Of a DNA stretch of 7,245 nucleotides, positions 1 to 7,110 are shown piece after piece. The stretch covers positions 1-7,245 of the forward strand of contig DUTO01000078.1 of NCBI GenBank assembly GCA_012842035.1, in the 5' to 3' direction. The first letter of the stretch is position 1; each line of letters opens with the position of its first letter. The notes beneath the pieces are model-generated. The model ran no database searches. It saw nothing but the letters and a program-made list of their open reading frames with translations, and was not told the origin of the DNA. The position numbers and the translations under genes are program-made. The DNA is from Clostridia bacterium (lineage in GTDB: Bacteria; Bacillota; Peptococcia; DRI-13; DTU073).

Positions 1-264
1 AGGGAAGAAACCTCTCTCTGCTAAAGCCGCATATAATACCGGAGCAGCATGTCCTTTACTCAAAACGAAACGATCCCGCTCAGACCAAACCGGATTTTGA
101 GGTTTTACTTGCATTTCAACAAAGTAAAGATAGGTTAGAATTTCCACCGCGGAAAGAGAACCACCCGGATGTCCTGAACCGGCTTCCGCCAACATGGTAA
201 TAATATCACGACGTAATTGTTTAGCCGTTTCCTCCAGTTTTGCTTGATTAATTGTTTTTTCCAT
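1..264 (-). CDS. tkt: Transketolase, N-terminal (TPP-binding) subunit, partial
   Basis: This is the 5' end of a thiamine-diphosphate enzyme that moves two-carbon ketol units between sugar phosphates in the non-oxidative pentose phosphate pathway, in the cytoplasm. The visible 88 codons start at ATG 264-262, behind a strong site (AGGAGGT, 279-273, 8 bases upstream). Residues 29-35 read GSGHPGG, the conserved transketolase loop near the cofactor. Residues 64-85 contain DRFVLSKGHAAPVLYAALAE, the next conserved block. The GHAAPVLYAAL wording, rather than the GHGSMLLYSLL usual in full-length enzymes, suggests the split form, in which a roughly 270-residue N-terminal subunit pairs with a separately encoded C-terminal subunit. 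That partner would lie beyond the window, so the split is inferred. The gene follows prfB by 60 bases on the same strand with no terminator between them. The 3' end is cut by the window, not by mutation. Confidence 0.9.
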   Translation of the reverse strand, partial: MEKTINQAKLEETAKQLRRDIITMLAEAGSGHPGGSLSAVEILTYLYFVEMQVKPQNPVWSERDRFVLSKGHAAPVLYAALAERGFFP

Positions 265-272
265 CAAGCCTT

Positions 273-279
273 ACCTCCT
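273..279 (-). promoter_or_regulatory. Ribosome binding site of the transketolase gene
   Basis: AGGAGGT lies 8 bases upstream of ATG 264-262 and is close to a full complement of the 16S rRNA 3' end. It fixes the start of the partial transketolase and predicts efficient independent initiation even if the gene is co-transcribed with prfB. Confidence 0.85.
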
Positions 280-324
280 AATATTTCTCAACATTTTATC
301 AAGATAACCGCATAATTAACTTTT

Positions 325-1429
325 TTACTGTTTTTGCGTAGCCTTCATCCGCAAATAAGCATCAATAAAAGGGTCTAATTCACCATCCATAACACGGTTT
401 ACATCTCCGATTTCTATGTCGGTACGATGGTCTTTAACCATACTATAAGGATGAAAAACATATGAACGAATTTGATTTCCCCAACCTATTTCCCCCAGTT
501 CACCACGCAAACTTTCTATCTCTTCTTCTTGTTCCCGACGTTTCAACTCTAAAAGCCTGGCTTTAAGAATTTTTTCACAAGCATTTCGATTAGCATTCTG
601 AGAACGTTCATTCTGACATTGTACCACAATTCCCGTAGGAAGATGAGTCATTCGCACGGCAGAATCAGTTTTATTGACATGTTGCCCTCCGGCTCCACTG
701 GCCCGATAAGTATCCACCTTTATTTCCTCACTATGAAGCACAATTTCTGCATCGGCATCATCTACTTCCGGCAAAACATCAACTGCCGCAAAAGAAGTAT
801 GCCGCCTCCCGGAAGCATCAAAAGGTGAAATACGCACTAGGCGATGTACCCCTTTTTCCGCCTTGAGCAAACCATACGCATTTTCCCCTTTAATTAATAA
901 AGTCACATTTTTTACACCGGCTTCATCACCGGCAAGATAATCAAGCATCTCTACACCAAAACCCTGTTGCTCTGCCCAACGCGTATACATCCGTAAAAGC
1001 ATATTCGTCCAATCCTGCGACTCCGTACCACCGGCACCGGCATGTAAAGACAGAATGACATTACTAGCATCATATTTACCCTGAAAAAGAAGTTGTAATT
1101 CTAGAGCATCCAAGTCTTTGATTACTTGTTGTAAAACCTTTTCTGCTTCTCCTAAATATTCCTCTTCTTTTTGACCAAATTCATAAAGGACTTCCACGTC
1201 TTCAATTTTTTTCTGTAGATTAGTATATTCCTCAATTTGGTTTTTAAGCATTGTGGCTTGTTGCGTAATTTGCTTAGCTGTGGATGAATTGTCCCAAAAA
1301 TGAGGTTCCACCATTATTTGTTCTAATCTTTTTAACTCTTCCTGCTGCCCGGACAGGTCAAAGAGACCTCCTTAAATCAGCATATCTATCCTTAACTGTT
1401 TTGAGCTCACGTTTAAATTCTATAAGCAT
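325..1429 (-). CDS. prfB: Peptide chain release factor 2, with programmed +1 frameshift
   Basis: RF2 recognises UAA and UGA stop codons in the ribosomal A site and triggers hydrolysis of peptidyl-tRNA. The gene is in two frames. ATG 1429-1427 opens 23 codons (MLIEFKRELK...DLRRSL) ending at TGA 1360-1358. Skipping T1360 continues in the +1 frame as DLSGQQEELKRLEQI, then MVEPHFWDN from 1314 to the TAA at 327-325. The joined product is 367 residues, matching the usual 365-366. The stop-recognition tripeptide SPF is at about residues 201-203 and the catalytic GGQ at 247-249, inside RASGAGGQHVNKTDSAVR. The residue four before the first Gly of GGQ is Ala (E. coli K-12 has Thr there). The start is set by AGGGAGGT (1445-1438), 8 bases upstream; the nearer ATG at 1436 is too close to that site and meets a stop after seven codons. 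The gene follows secA by 25 bases. Confidence 0.97.
1357..1372 (-). promoter_or_regulatory. prfB: prfB programmed +1 frameshift signal
   Basis: On the minus strand an internal Shine-Dalgarno-like AGGAGG (1372-1367) is followed by a 3-base spacer, then CTT TGA C (1363-1357). This is the canonical RF2 autoregulation site. When RF2 is scarce, the ribosome pauses at the UGA (followed by C, a poor termination context). The internal SD element then pushes the peptidyl-tRNA from CUU to UUU, and translation continues in the +1 frame. The 3-base spacing equals that in E. coli prfB. The reading frames on both sides encode typical RF2 sequence, so this is not a sequencing error or a pseudogene. Confidence 0.96.
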
Positions 1430-1454
1430 TAAACATTACCTCCCTGTAGTTTCA

Positions 1455-4127
1455 TTATGAACCACAACACTTTTTGTATTTTTTACCACTGCCACAAGGG
1501 CAAGGGTCGTTTCTCCCTATTTTTTTCACCCGCCTCGGTTCTTTTTTGACTTCTTCCTCATCATAACGATTTTCAACTAAATCCTGACGCTCTTGTGGCC
1601 TTTCTACTACCGACACATGATAAACATATCTAACGATATCTTCCTGAATCTCTTCTACCATCATATTAAACATATCATAAGCTTCATACTGATATTCGAC
1701 AAGAGGATCTCTTTGGCCATAGGCCCGTAGACCAATTCCCTGACGCAACTGATCCATCGCATCAAGATGCCCCATCCACTTTTCATCGACAACACGCAAA
1801 GTAACTAAACGTTCTAATTCCCGCATTTTTTCGGCGCCAAGTTCTTTTTCTCTAGCCTCATAGCTGGCTAAAGCCTTTTCTAAGAACAGGTCTCTCACTT
1901 CTTCTTCATGCATTTTCGCTAATTCATCTGCAGACAGGTCTCCTTGAGGCAAAAATATTTGACGCGCCTGCTTTAACATGTTTTTTAGGTCCCACTCCTC
2001 CGGATAAATACTGCCTCCGGTAAAAGCATTTATCGTTCTTTCAACAACACAGGAAACCATTTCTAAAATGTTTTCTTTAATATCTTCACCCATTAAGACA
2101 CTACGACGCTGTTTATAAATGACTGCTCTTTGTTGATTCATTACATTATCATATTCTAACACATTCTTCCGAATATCAAAGTTACGAGCTTCAACACGAC
2201 GCTGAGCATTTTCTATCCCGCGCGTAATTATTTTATTTTCCACAGGCATGCTATCATCCATACCCAACTTATCCATTAACCCCATAATATTTTCTGAACC
2301 GAAAAGACGCATCAAGTCATCTTCGAGAGAAATATAAAACTGGCTGGAACCCGGGTCTCCCTGACGACCAGCCCGCCCTCTTAGCTGATTATCAATCCGG
2401 CGACTCTCATGTCGCTCTGTACCAATAATATGCAAGCCACCTAAAGCTAGTACCTCTTCACGTTCCTGAGCTGTTTCCTTTTGCTTTTCCTGATATAATT
2501 TCTGATAAATTTCCCGAGCCTCTAAAACTTCCTTATCAGCAACCTGACTATAACTCGCAGCTTCTTCAAGCAAAGCCGACTCATACCCTTGTTGCAGCAT
2601 TTCCTGTCGTGCCATAAAACTGGGATTACCACCTAAAATAATATCTGTACCGCGACCGGCCATGTTCGTAGAAACAGTAATTGCTCCTTTTCTTCCCGCT
2701 TGAGCAACAATCTGAGCTTCTAAGTCATGATACTTGGCATTCAATACCTGATGTGGAATACCTCTTTTTCGTAACAGCTTACTCAGTAATTCTGATTTTT
2801 CAATGGAAATAGTCCCCACTAAAATCGGTTGTCCTTTTTCATGCCGTTGAACGATATCCTCTACAACGGCCCCAAATTTACCCTCTTCCGTACGATAAAT
2901 CATATCCGGTAAGTCCTGACGAATCATCGGCTTATTTGTCGGCACAACTGTAACCTCAAGTTTATAGATTTTTCTAAATTCTTCTTCTTCGGTTACAGCC
3001 GTACCTGTCATCCCGGCTAACTTTTCATACATACGAAAATAATTTTGAAAAGTAATCGTGGCCAAAGTTTGTGACTCTTTTTCAATGGTTACTCCTTCTT
3101 TGGCCTCAATGGCTTGGTGCAGTCCCTCACTATAACGACGACCATACATCAAGCGTCCTGTAAATTCATCAACGATAATAATTTCGCCATTTTTTACGAC
3201 ATAATCTACATCACGCTTCAACAAAGTATGCGCATGCAGAGCTTGATTAACATGATGACTTAACTCAATGTTTTCCTGGTCATAAAGATTGGTCACACCT
3301 AACATCTGTTCAACCTTATCAACACCTGCTTCGGTTAAGGTGACTGCCCGCACCTTTTCATCAACATTAAAATCAACCTCATTTTTTAAACGGGGAATAA
3401 TTCTGGCTACTTGTCGATACAAGTCTTTAGGCTTATCTCCGGCTCCCGAAATAATTAAAGGAGTACGAGCTTCATCAATTAAAATACTGTCTACTTCGTC
3501 AATAATAGCATAATGTAATTCCCGCTGTACTAAATGTTCAGGATAAGAAACCATATTATCCCGCAAATAATCGAAACCAAACTCATTATTAGTCCCAAAA
3601 GTTATATCAGTGTCATAGGCTGCTTTTCTTTCCGCAAAGCCCAACCCATGCCCAATTAAACCTACCGATAAACCTAAAAATTTGTAAATTTGCCCCATCC
3701 ATTCACTATCACGTTTCGCTAGATAGTCGTTTACAGTAACAATATGCACGCCTTTACCGGTAAGGGCATTAAGATAGGCAGGAAGTGTTGCCACTAAAGT
3801 TTTCCCTTCTCCCGTCTTCATTTCCGCGATATTACCCTGATGTAAAACCATCCCCCCGATTAACTGCACATCAAAATGGCGCAGTCCTAAAACTCGCCAC
3901 GAAGCCTCTCGCACTACAGCAAAAGCCTCAGGCAAAAGGTCATCGAGAGTTTCCCCTTCGGCCAAACGTGCTTTAAACTCCTCAGTTTTAGCTTTTAACT
4001 GTTGGTCACTTAAAGCCTGCATCTCTGGTTCCCAAACATTAATACTTTCTACTTTTTTACTTAAACGCTTAATCTCTTTCGCATTTATATCTAAAATACC
4101 TTTTAAAAGTCCCCAGACCACCTTCAA
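1455..4127 (-). CDS. secA: Preprotein translocase ATPase SecA
   Basis: SecA is the cytoplasmic motor that couples ATP hydrolysis to pushing unfolded preproteins through SecYEG. The 890-residue product shows the whole family layout. Walker A MKTGEGKT is at 103-110 and Walker B with the DEVD box at 207-213. The preprotein cross-linking region lies at about 225-370, and the second nucleotide-binding fold carries TNMAGRGTDI (487-496) and QLRGRAGRQGDPG (581-593). The helical scaffold and wing domains follow to about 835. A charged linker then leads to a zinc-binding SEC-C tail, CPCGSGKKYKKCC, with cysteines at 876, 878, 887 and 888. Such a tail contacts SecB or ribosomes in other species. A charged insert at about 500-560, absent from B. 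subtilis SecA, is common elsewhere. The start shown is TTG 4127-4125, whose only nearby SD-like AGG is 3 bases away. GTG at 4121-4119, 9 bases from that AGG, gives MVWGLLKGILD and may be the true start. Confidence 0.97.
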   Translation of the reverse strand: MKVVWGLLKGILDINAKEIKRLSKKVESINVWEPEMQALSDQQLKAKTEEFKARLAEGETLDDLLPEAFAVVREASWRVLGLRHFDVQLIGGMVLHQGNIAEMKTGEGKTLVATLPAYLNALTGKGVHIVTVNDYLAKRDSEWMGQIYKFLGLSVGLIGHGLGFAERKAAYDTDITFGTNNEFGFDYLRDNMVSYPEHLVQRELHYAIIDEVDSILIDEARTPLIISGAGDKPKDLYRQVARIIPRLKNEVDFNVDEKVRAVTLTEAGVDKVEQMLGVTNLYDQENIELSHHVNQALHAHTLLKRDVDYVVKNGEIIIVDEFTGRLMYGRRYSEGLHQAIEAKEGVTIEKESQTLATITFQNYFRMYEKLAGMTGTAVTEEEEFRKIYKLEVTVVPTNKPMIRQDLPDMIYRTEEGKFGAVVEDIVQRHEKGQPILVGTISIEKSELLSKLLRKRGIPHQVLNAKYHDLEAQIVAQAGRKGAITVSTNMAGRGTDIILGGNPSFMARQEMLQQGYESALLEEAASYSQVADKEVLEAREIYQKLYQEKQKETAQEREEVLALGGLHIIGTERHESRRIDNQLRGRAGRQGDPGSSQFYISLEDDLMRLFGSENIMGLMDKLGMDDSMPVENKIITRGIENAQRRVEARNFDIRKNVLEYDNVMNQQRAVIYKQRRSVLMGEDIKENILEMVSCVVERTINAFTGGSIYPEEWDLKNMLKQARQIFLPQGDLSADELAKMHEEEVRDLFLEKALASYEAREKELGAEKMRELERLVTLRVVDEKWMGHLDAMDQLRQGIGLRAYGQRDPLVEYQYEAYDMFNMMVEEIQEDIVRYVYHVSVVERPQERQDLVENRYDEEEVKKEPRRVKKIGRNDPCPCGSGKKYKKCCGS

Positions 4128-4197
4128 ACACCTGCTTTCTAAACTAAACCAGCTTTACCAAGTGAAACTATTATTTCTGCTTTTTCTTTTCATCTCT

Positions 4198-6309
4198 TTA
4201 TTTTAACATCTTGCCTAACATTGCGCAATTAGACGTAGCGATAATATTACGCAAAGAGTCAGTAAGCTTAACTTGGATAGTTAACTTGTCTAACTGTTTA
4301 AATATTCTTTCCGAAACAACGACCTTTAAATGGCTTTCATCTACGAAATTTGTTGTTAATGGTTTATCTTTTAAATAAACACGGCAGCCGGGAACAAAAT
4401 TCTTCCCGGTTATTTCTAATTCCCATTTGCTACGCAGAGCTTTTTTTTCTTCTAAAAGACGCACCGATTTGATTTCCATCTTTTTTCTACCTAAAAAATA
4501 TTCTTCTTGCACAATTGAAGGTCTTTCCCCCTGATAAAGATAATTTTTACCAAAAAGAAGGTCATACTGCAACAATTGATACTCCGTTAAAGAACCTTTT
4601 TTAATACCGACCTTTGGATAATAAGTTTGTTTAGGAATCAATGGTGCTTTTTGCCACAAGGAAAACAAATAATCAGTGTAAAAAGAACCCGATAACCCGG
4701 CCCTGTGCAACAGATAAGGACCTAAAAAAGAAGCGTTCAACTTTACTTCTGCCTCATGCGGTAAATAATTACTCCACAGAATAAAAGGAACGGTATGCAT
4801 TTTTTGATATTCCTCATAACTCCGGTTTTCTTGATAAAAATTAGTCTCCCGATAAACCTGATAGTCCTCCCCCAAAGCCGGCAAATGGTCGCCGAAAAAG
4901 ACAATGATTGTCGGCTGCTCACTTTTTTGAAAATATTCTACCAACATCTGTAAGGACTTATCAGCATCTGCTACTCCTTGAGCATAATTTTCTAAAATAT
5001 ATTTAGACTCCGGTGAAAGGTCGCCCTCCACCTTAATCCTGGTCTCTTCACCATAACCGACACCATATGGACCATGATTCTGCATGGTTACTGCAAAAAC
5101 AAAGAAAGGCTCTTTACTTTCTTTAGATTCTTCAATAAGCAACTGCGAAACTTCAGCATCAGAAATATAATACCGTTTTAACTCCGGCTCCACAAAAAAC
5201 TCACTACTGATGAAGTTAGCAAAACCGAAATTACGAAATACCTCATCACGACGATAAAACCAATTATGGTAAGAATGAAGCGCTGTTGTTTTGTAACCCT
5301 GCTCAGCCAAAATACTAGCTAAAGACTCTACCGGTTTACGCACATACTGGGCATAAGCAATCGACCCTCCCGGAAGAAATTGCGTAGAATGACCCGTCAA
5401 AACCTCAAATTCCGTATTCACTGTCGCCCCACCAAAAACCGGCACAAGTAAGGACCCGGCAGTATGTTTTTTCTGCAAAGCATGAATAAAAGGCAAAGGA
5501 TCGCGATTAAAAGACACTCCCGGCAGGAGACAAGGGTCCCAAAACGCCTCATTCATAATCACAATAATATTCGGTTTAACCGACGCGGAACCAACTACCG
5601 GAAGTTCACTCTCCGTACCTAAATAATTATTAACAATCTCAGCAATTCTGGCTTCATTATAACCCTCAGGTTCTTCTATGGAAAGCCATTGTAAATTGTT
5701 ACAAAAAGCTAACATTAAACCATTTTGCCGCGCATTCAACTTTTGATCCCAAGTAATACACTCTAAGCCCAAACTCTTCTTGAACGAAATGGGATAATTA
5801 GTGCAAATAGAACTAATTAAAACCACCGCAAGAACAAACAAAACCACCCTTTTTTTCACACCACATTTATATACACTGTTTCCTTTTTTTAAAGGTAAAT
5901 AACGGAATAAAAAAACACCTAGCAGAATAATAAAGACAATAAAAAGAATCACTTTGGTATTAATAAAACTGGAAAAGTAATTAATGATATCGGTAGTTTC
6001 TTTACCTAAAACAAAGTCCCACGGTAATAATGGCTCACCTAAAAACTTCTGCTTAATATTACTAATTAAAGCAAACAGTAAAGAGACTATTAAAACCACA
6101 AAAAAAGAAAGCCTCAGATTATTCGTTAACGCCCAGATAATACTTAAAAAACAAAAAACGAGCATAAAGCTCACCAAAAATTCAGGTAGATGTAAAACTG
6201 GCCACGTTAATACAGAAAAAAGACTTGCCCGTTGTACTAATTCAGTTAAAAACAACAAGACAAGAGGCAAAATTATAAACGGAACTAAGTATGATTTTAT
6301 TTTTTTCAT
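4198..6309 (-). CDS. LTA synthase-family membrane phosphoglycerol transferase with C-terminal TIG-like domain
   Basis: This is an alkaline-phosphatase-fold enzyme of the LtaS group, which transfers glycerol phosphate from phosphatidylglycerol onto an envelope acceptor outside the membrane. The exact product is not determined. Five hydrophobic segments lie at about 7-25, 41-60, 66-84, 118-137 and 152-169, as in LtaS. The extracellular domain starts near PNIIVIMNEAFWD (246-258). Expected catalytic residues are present: metal-binding Glu254, nucleophile Thr296 in FGGATVNTEFEVLTG, His412 in TMQNHGPY, and Asp474 and His475 in FFGDHLP. YRRD (352-355) takes the place of the substrate-pocket WNRD of S. 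aureus LtaS. After the catalytic domain, residues 611-695 form a predicted beta-rich module with the TIG/IPT hallmark ITGKNFVPGCRVYLKDKPL; this is unusual for the family. Start ATG 6309 follows GGAGG (6324-6320) by 10 bases. The gene lies 70 bases before secA. Function within the family is inferred from motifs only. Confidence 0.9.
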   Translation of the reverse strand: MKKIKSYLVPFIILPLVLLFLTELVQRASLFSVLTWPVLHLPEFLVSFMLVFCFLSIIWALTNNLRLSFFVVLIVSLLFALISNIKQKFLGEPLLPWDFVLGKETTDIINYFSSFINTKVILFIVFIILLGVFLFRYLPLKKGNSVYKCGVKKRVVLFVLAVVLISSICTNYPISFKKSLGLECITWDQKLNARQNGLMLAFCNNLQWLSIEEPEGYNEARIAEIVNNYLGTESELPVVGSASVKPNIIVIMNEAFWDPCLLPGVSFNRDPLPFIHALQKKHTAGSLLVPVFGGATVNTEFEVLTGHSTQFLPGGSIAYAQYVRKPVESLASILAEQGYKTTALHSYHNWFYRRDEVFRNFGFANFISSEFFVEPELKRYYISDAEVSQLLIEESKESKEPFFVFAVTMQNHGPYGVGYGEETRIKVEGDLSPESKYILENYAQGVADADKSLQMLVEYFQKSEQPTIIVFFGDHLPALGEDYQVYRETNFYQENRSYEEYQKMHTVPFILWSNYLPHEAEVKLNASFLGPYLLHRAGLSGSFYTDYLFSLWQKAPLIPKQTYYPKVGIKKGSLTEYQLLQYDLLFGKNYLYQGERPSIVQEEYFLGRKKMEIKSVRLLEEKKALRSKWELEITGKNFVPGCRVYLKDKPLTTNFVDESHLKVVVSERIFKQLDKLTIQVKLTDSLRNIIATSNCAMLGKMLK

Positions 6310-6365
6310 CTATTTATATCCTCCACCAAATAAACACAATGATTTTTCAGCTGATATCCTTTTTT

Positions 6366-6394
6366 AGTTTACCTTTTAGCTGTTTTTTTGTCAA
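6366..6394 (-). promoter_or_regulatory. Predicted sigma-A promoter of the LTA synthase-like gene
   Basis: On the minus strand a perfect -35 TTGACA (6394-6389) is followed by a 17-base spacer and the -10 TAAACT (6371-6366, four of six consensus bases). Transcription would begin near 6359, leaving a 5' leader of about 50 bases before ATG 6309. With no terminator seen downstream, this promoter could also drive secA, prfB and the transketolase gene. It is a prediction from base pattern and spacing only. Confidence 0.65.
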
Positions 6395-6395
6395 T

Positions 6396-6425
6396 AAAGC
6401 GGGAGAACCTAAATTCTCCCGCTTT
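6396..6425 (-). terminator. Hairpin terminator after hpf
   Basis: A perfect 12-bp inverted repeat (arms 6396-6407 and 6414-6425, 6-base loop) has a GC-rich core, GCGGGAGAA with TTCTCCCGC, and AAA/TTT at the stem base. It starts about 30 bases past the hpf stop codon. For minus-strand transcripts only CTTTATT follows the core before the sequence turns to GACA, so the U-tract is short and termination may be partial. On the plus strand the stem is followed by a pyrimidine-rich stretch, but no plus-strand gene runs into it. Confidence 0.75.
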
Positions 6426-6456
6426 CTCCTACTCTCTTTTAAATTTAGAGCACTCT

Positions 6457-6984
6457 TTAAATTTCCGGTTCAATTAAACCATAATTGCCATCTTTGCGAC
6501 AATAAACGACATTCACCTCTTCAGTTTCGGCATTAGTAAACATAAAGAAACTATGTCCCAGTAAATTCATTTGCAAAAGAGCCTCTTCTATAGACATGGG
6601 CTTAATCGCAAAACGTTTTGTCCGTACTAAACGAGAACCTTCTTCCGCAACCTTTTCGTCAGGCTCTACGGCTAAGTCCTTAATACTAGCACCCCTATTT
6701 TTTTTGCTTAACCGCGTTTTGTACTTTTTTATTTGTTTTTCCAATTTATCCACGACCAAGTCCAGAGAAGAATACATATCCTGTGTCTCTTCCTCACCCC
6801 GTAAAAGATAACCATTAAGAGGAATAGTAACTTCAACACGCTGACGTTCCTTTTCTACTGTCAAAGTGACAATAGCTTCTGGAGGAGTATCAAAATATTT
6901 ATCCAGTTTACCTAACTTCTTTTCAGCATGTTCCCTCAAAGCAGTAGTAACTTGAATATTTTTACCTCTAAATTGAAACTTCAT
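6457..6984 (-). CDS. hpf: Ribosome hibernation-promoting factor, long form
   Basis: This protein binds the 30S subunit in slow growth or starvation and joins 70S ribosomes into inactive 100S dimers, protecting them. The 175 residues match the long form, which is self-sufficient for dimerisation. The N-terminal S30AE domain covers about 1-95, starting MKFQFRGKNIQVTTALREHA, with the basic stretch KQIKKYKTRLSKK (83-95) at its end. A charged, variable linker covers about 96-116. The C-terminal dimerisation domain spans about 117-172 and contains VRTKRFAIKPMSIEEALLQM and LLGHSFFMFTNAET. Start ATG 6984 follows AGGAGG (6996-6991) with a 6-base spacer. The gene stands between two hairpin terminators and has its own sigma-H-like promoter, so it is probably a single-gene unit induced on entry into stationary phase, as B. 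subtilis yvyD is. It is intact. Confidence 0.96.
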   Translation of the reverse strand: MKFQFRGKNIQVTTALREHAEKKLGKLDKYFDTPPEAIVTLTVEKERQRVEVTIPLNGYLLRGEEETQDMYSSLDLVVDKLEKQIKKYKTRLSKKNRGASIKDLAVEPDEKVAEEGSRLVRTKRFAIKPMSIEEALLQMNLLGHSFFMFTNAETEEVNVVYCRKDGNYGLIEPEI

Positions 6985-7024
6985 TTTTTTCCTCCTCTCT
7001 AATTCTAAAGCCCTTTATATATAA

Positions 7025-7053
7025 TTATTCCCTGTTTTTAAGAAAAATCCTGC
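7025..7053 (-). promoter_or_regulatory. hpf: Candidate sigma-H promoter of hpf
   Basis: The minus strand carries GCAGGATTT (7053-7045), an exact fit to the sigma-H -35 consensus RNAGGAWWW. An 11-base spacer follows, then AGGGAATAA (7033-7025), an exact fit to the -10 consensus RNNGAATWW. The start of transcription would be near 7018, about 34 bases before ATG 6984. B. subtilis hpf (yvyD) is known to be transcribed by sigma-H and sigma-B, which fits. A weaker sigma-A-like box, TATAAA (7019-7014), lies just downstream with only a poor -35 (CTTAAA, 7042-7037). Confidence 0.7.
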
Positions 7054-7054
7054 T

Positions 7055-7089
7055 AAAAACAAAAAACCCCGGTAAAGAAAATACCGGGG
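7055..7089 (-). terminator. Intrinsic terminator of the cold-shock gene
   Basis: Inverted arms CCCCGGTA (7089-7082 as read on the minus strand) and TACCGGGG (7074-7067) pair perfectly around a 7-base loop. They are followed directly by TTTTTT, G and TTTTT (7066-7055). The hairpin begins about 20 bases after the TAA of the cold-shock gene, a textbook Rho-independent terminator that isolates it from hpf. Confidence 0.93.
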
Positions 7090-7110
7090 AGTTTTCCTTT
7101 GTTTTTTCGC

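Noticed and set aside
325..1314. RF2 as a simple 329-residue gene starting at ATG 1314.
   Set aside because: There is no ribosome binding site before 1314, and the missing N-terminus is found upstream in the other frame, joined by the canonical frameshift signal.
619..3976. Plus-strand open frames at 619-828, 3289-3513 and 3785-3976, opposite prfB and secA.
   Set aside because: They are antisense shadows of strongly conserved coding sequence, with no recognisable domain.
4155..4193. A 12-codon open frame (MKRKSRNNSFTW, stop TAA) between the LTA synthase-like gene and secA, considered as a SecM-like leader peptide.
   Set aside because: It has no convincing ribosome binding site, no arrest-like motif and no signal peptide; such a short frame is expected by chance in this AT-rich gap.
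4128..4197. A possible secA promoter (TTCACT, 17 bases, TTTAGA) in the gap before secA.
   Set aside because: Both boxes match the consensus poorly, and the -10 would leave an implausibly short leader, so it is not better than chance in AT-rich DNA.
5984..6536. Overlapping plus-strand open frames (5984-6367 and 6291-6536) around the start of the LTA synthase-like gene and the end of hpf.
   Set aside because: They lie opposite well-supported genes, promoter and terminator, have low-complexity hydrophobic or basic products, and lack good ribosome binding sites.
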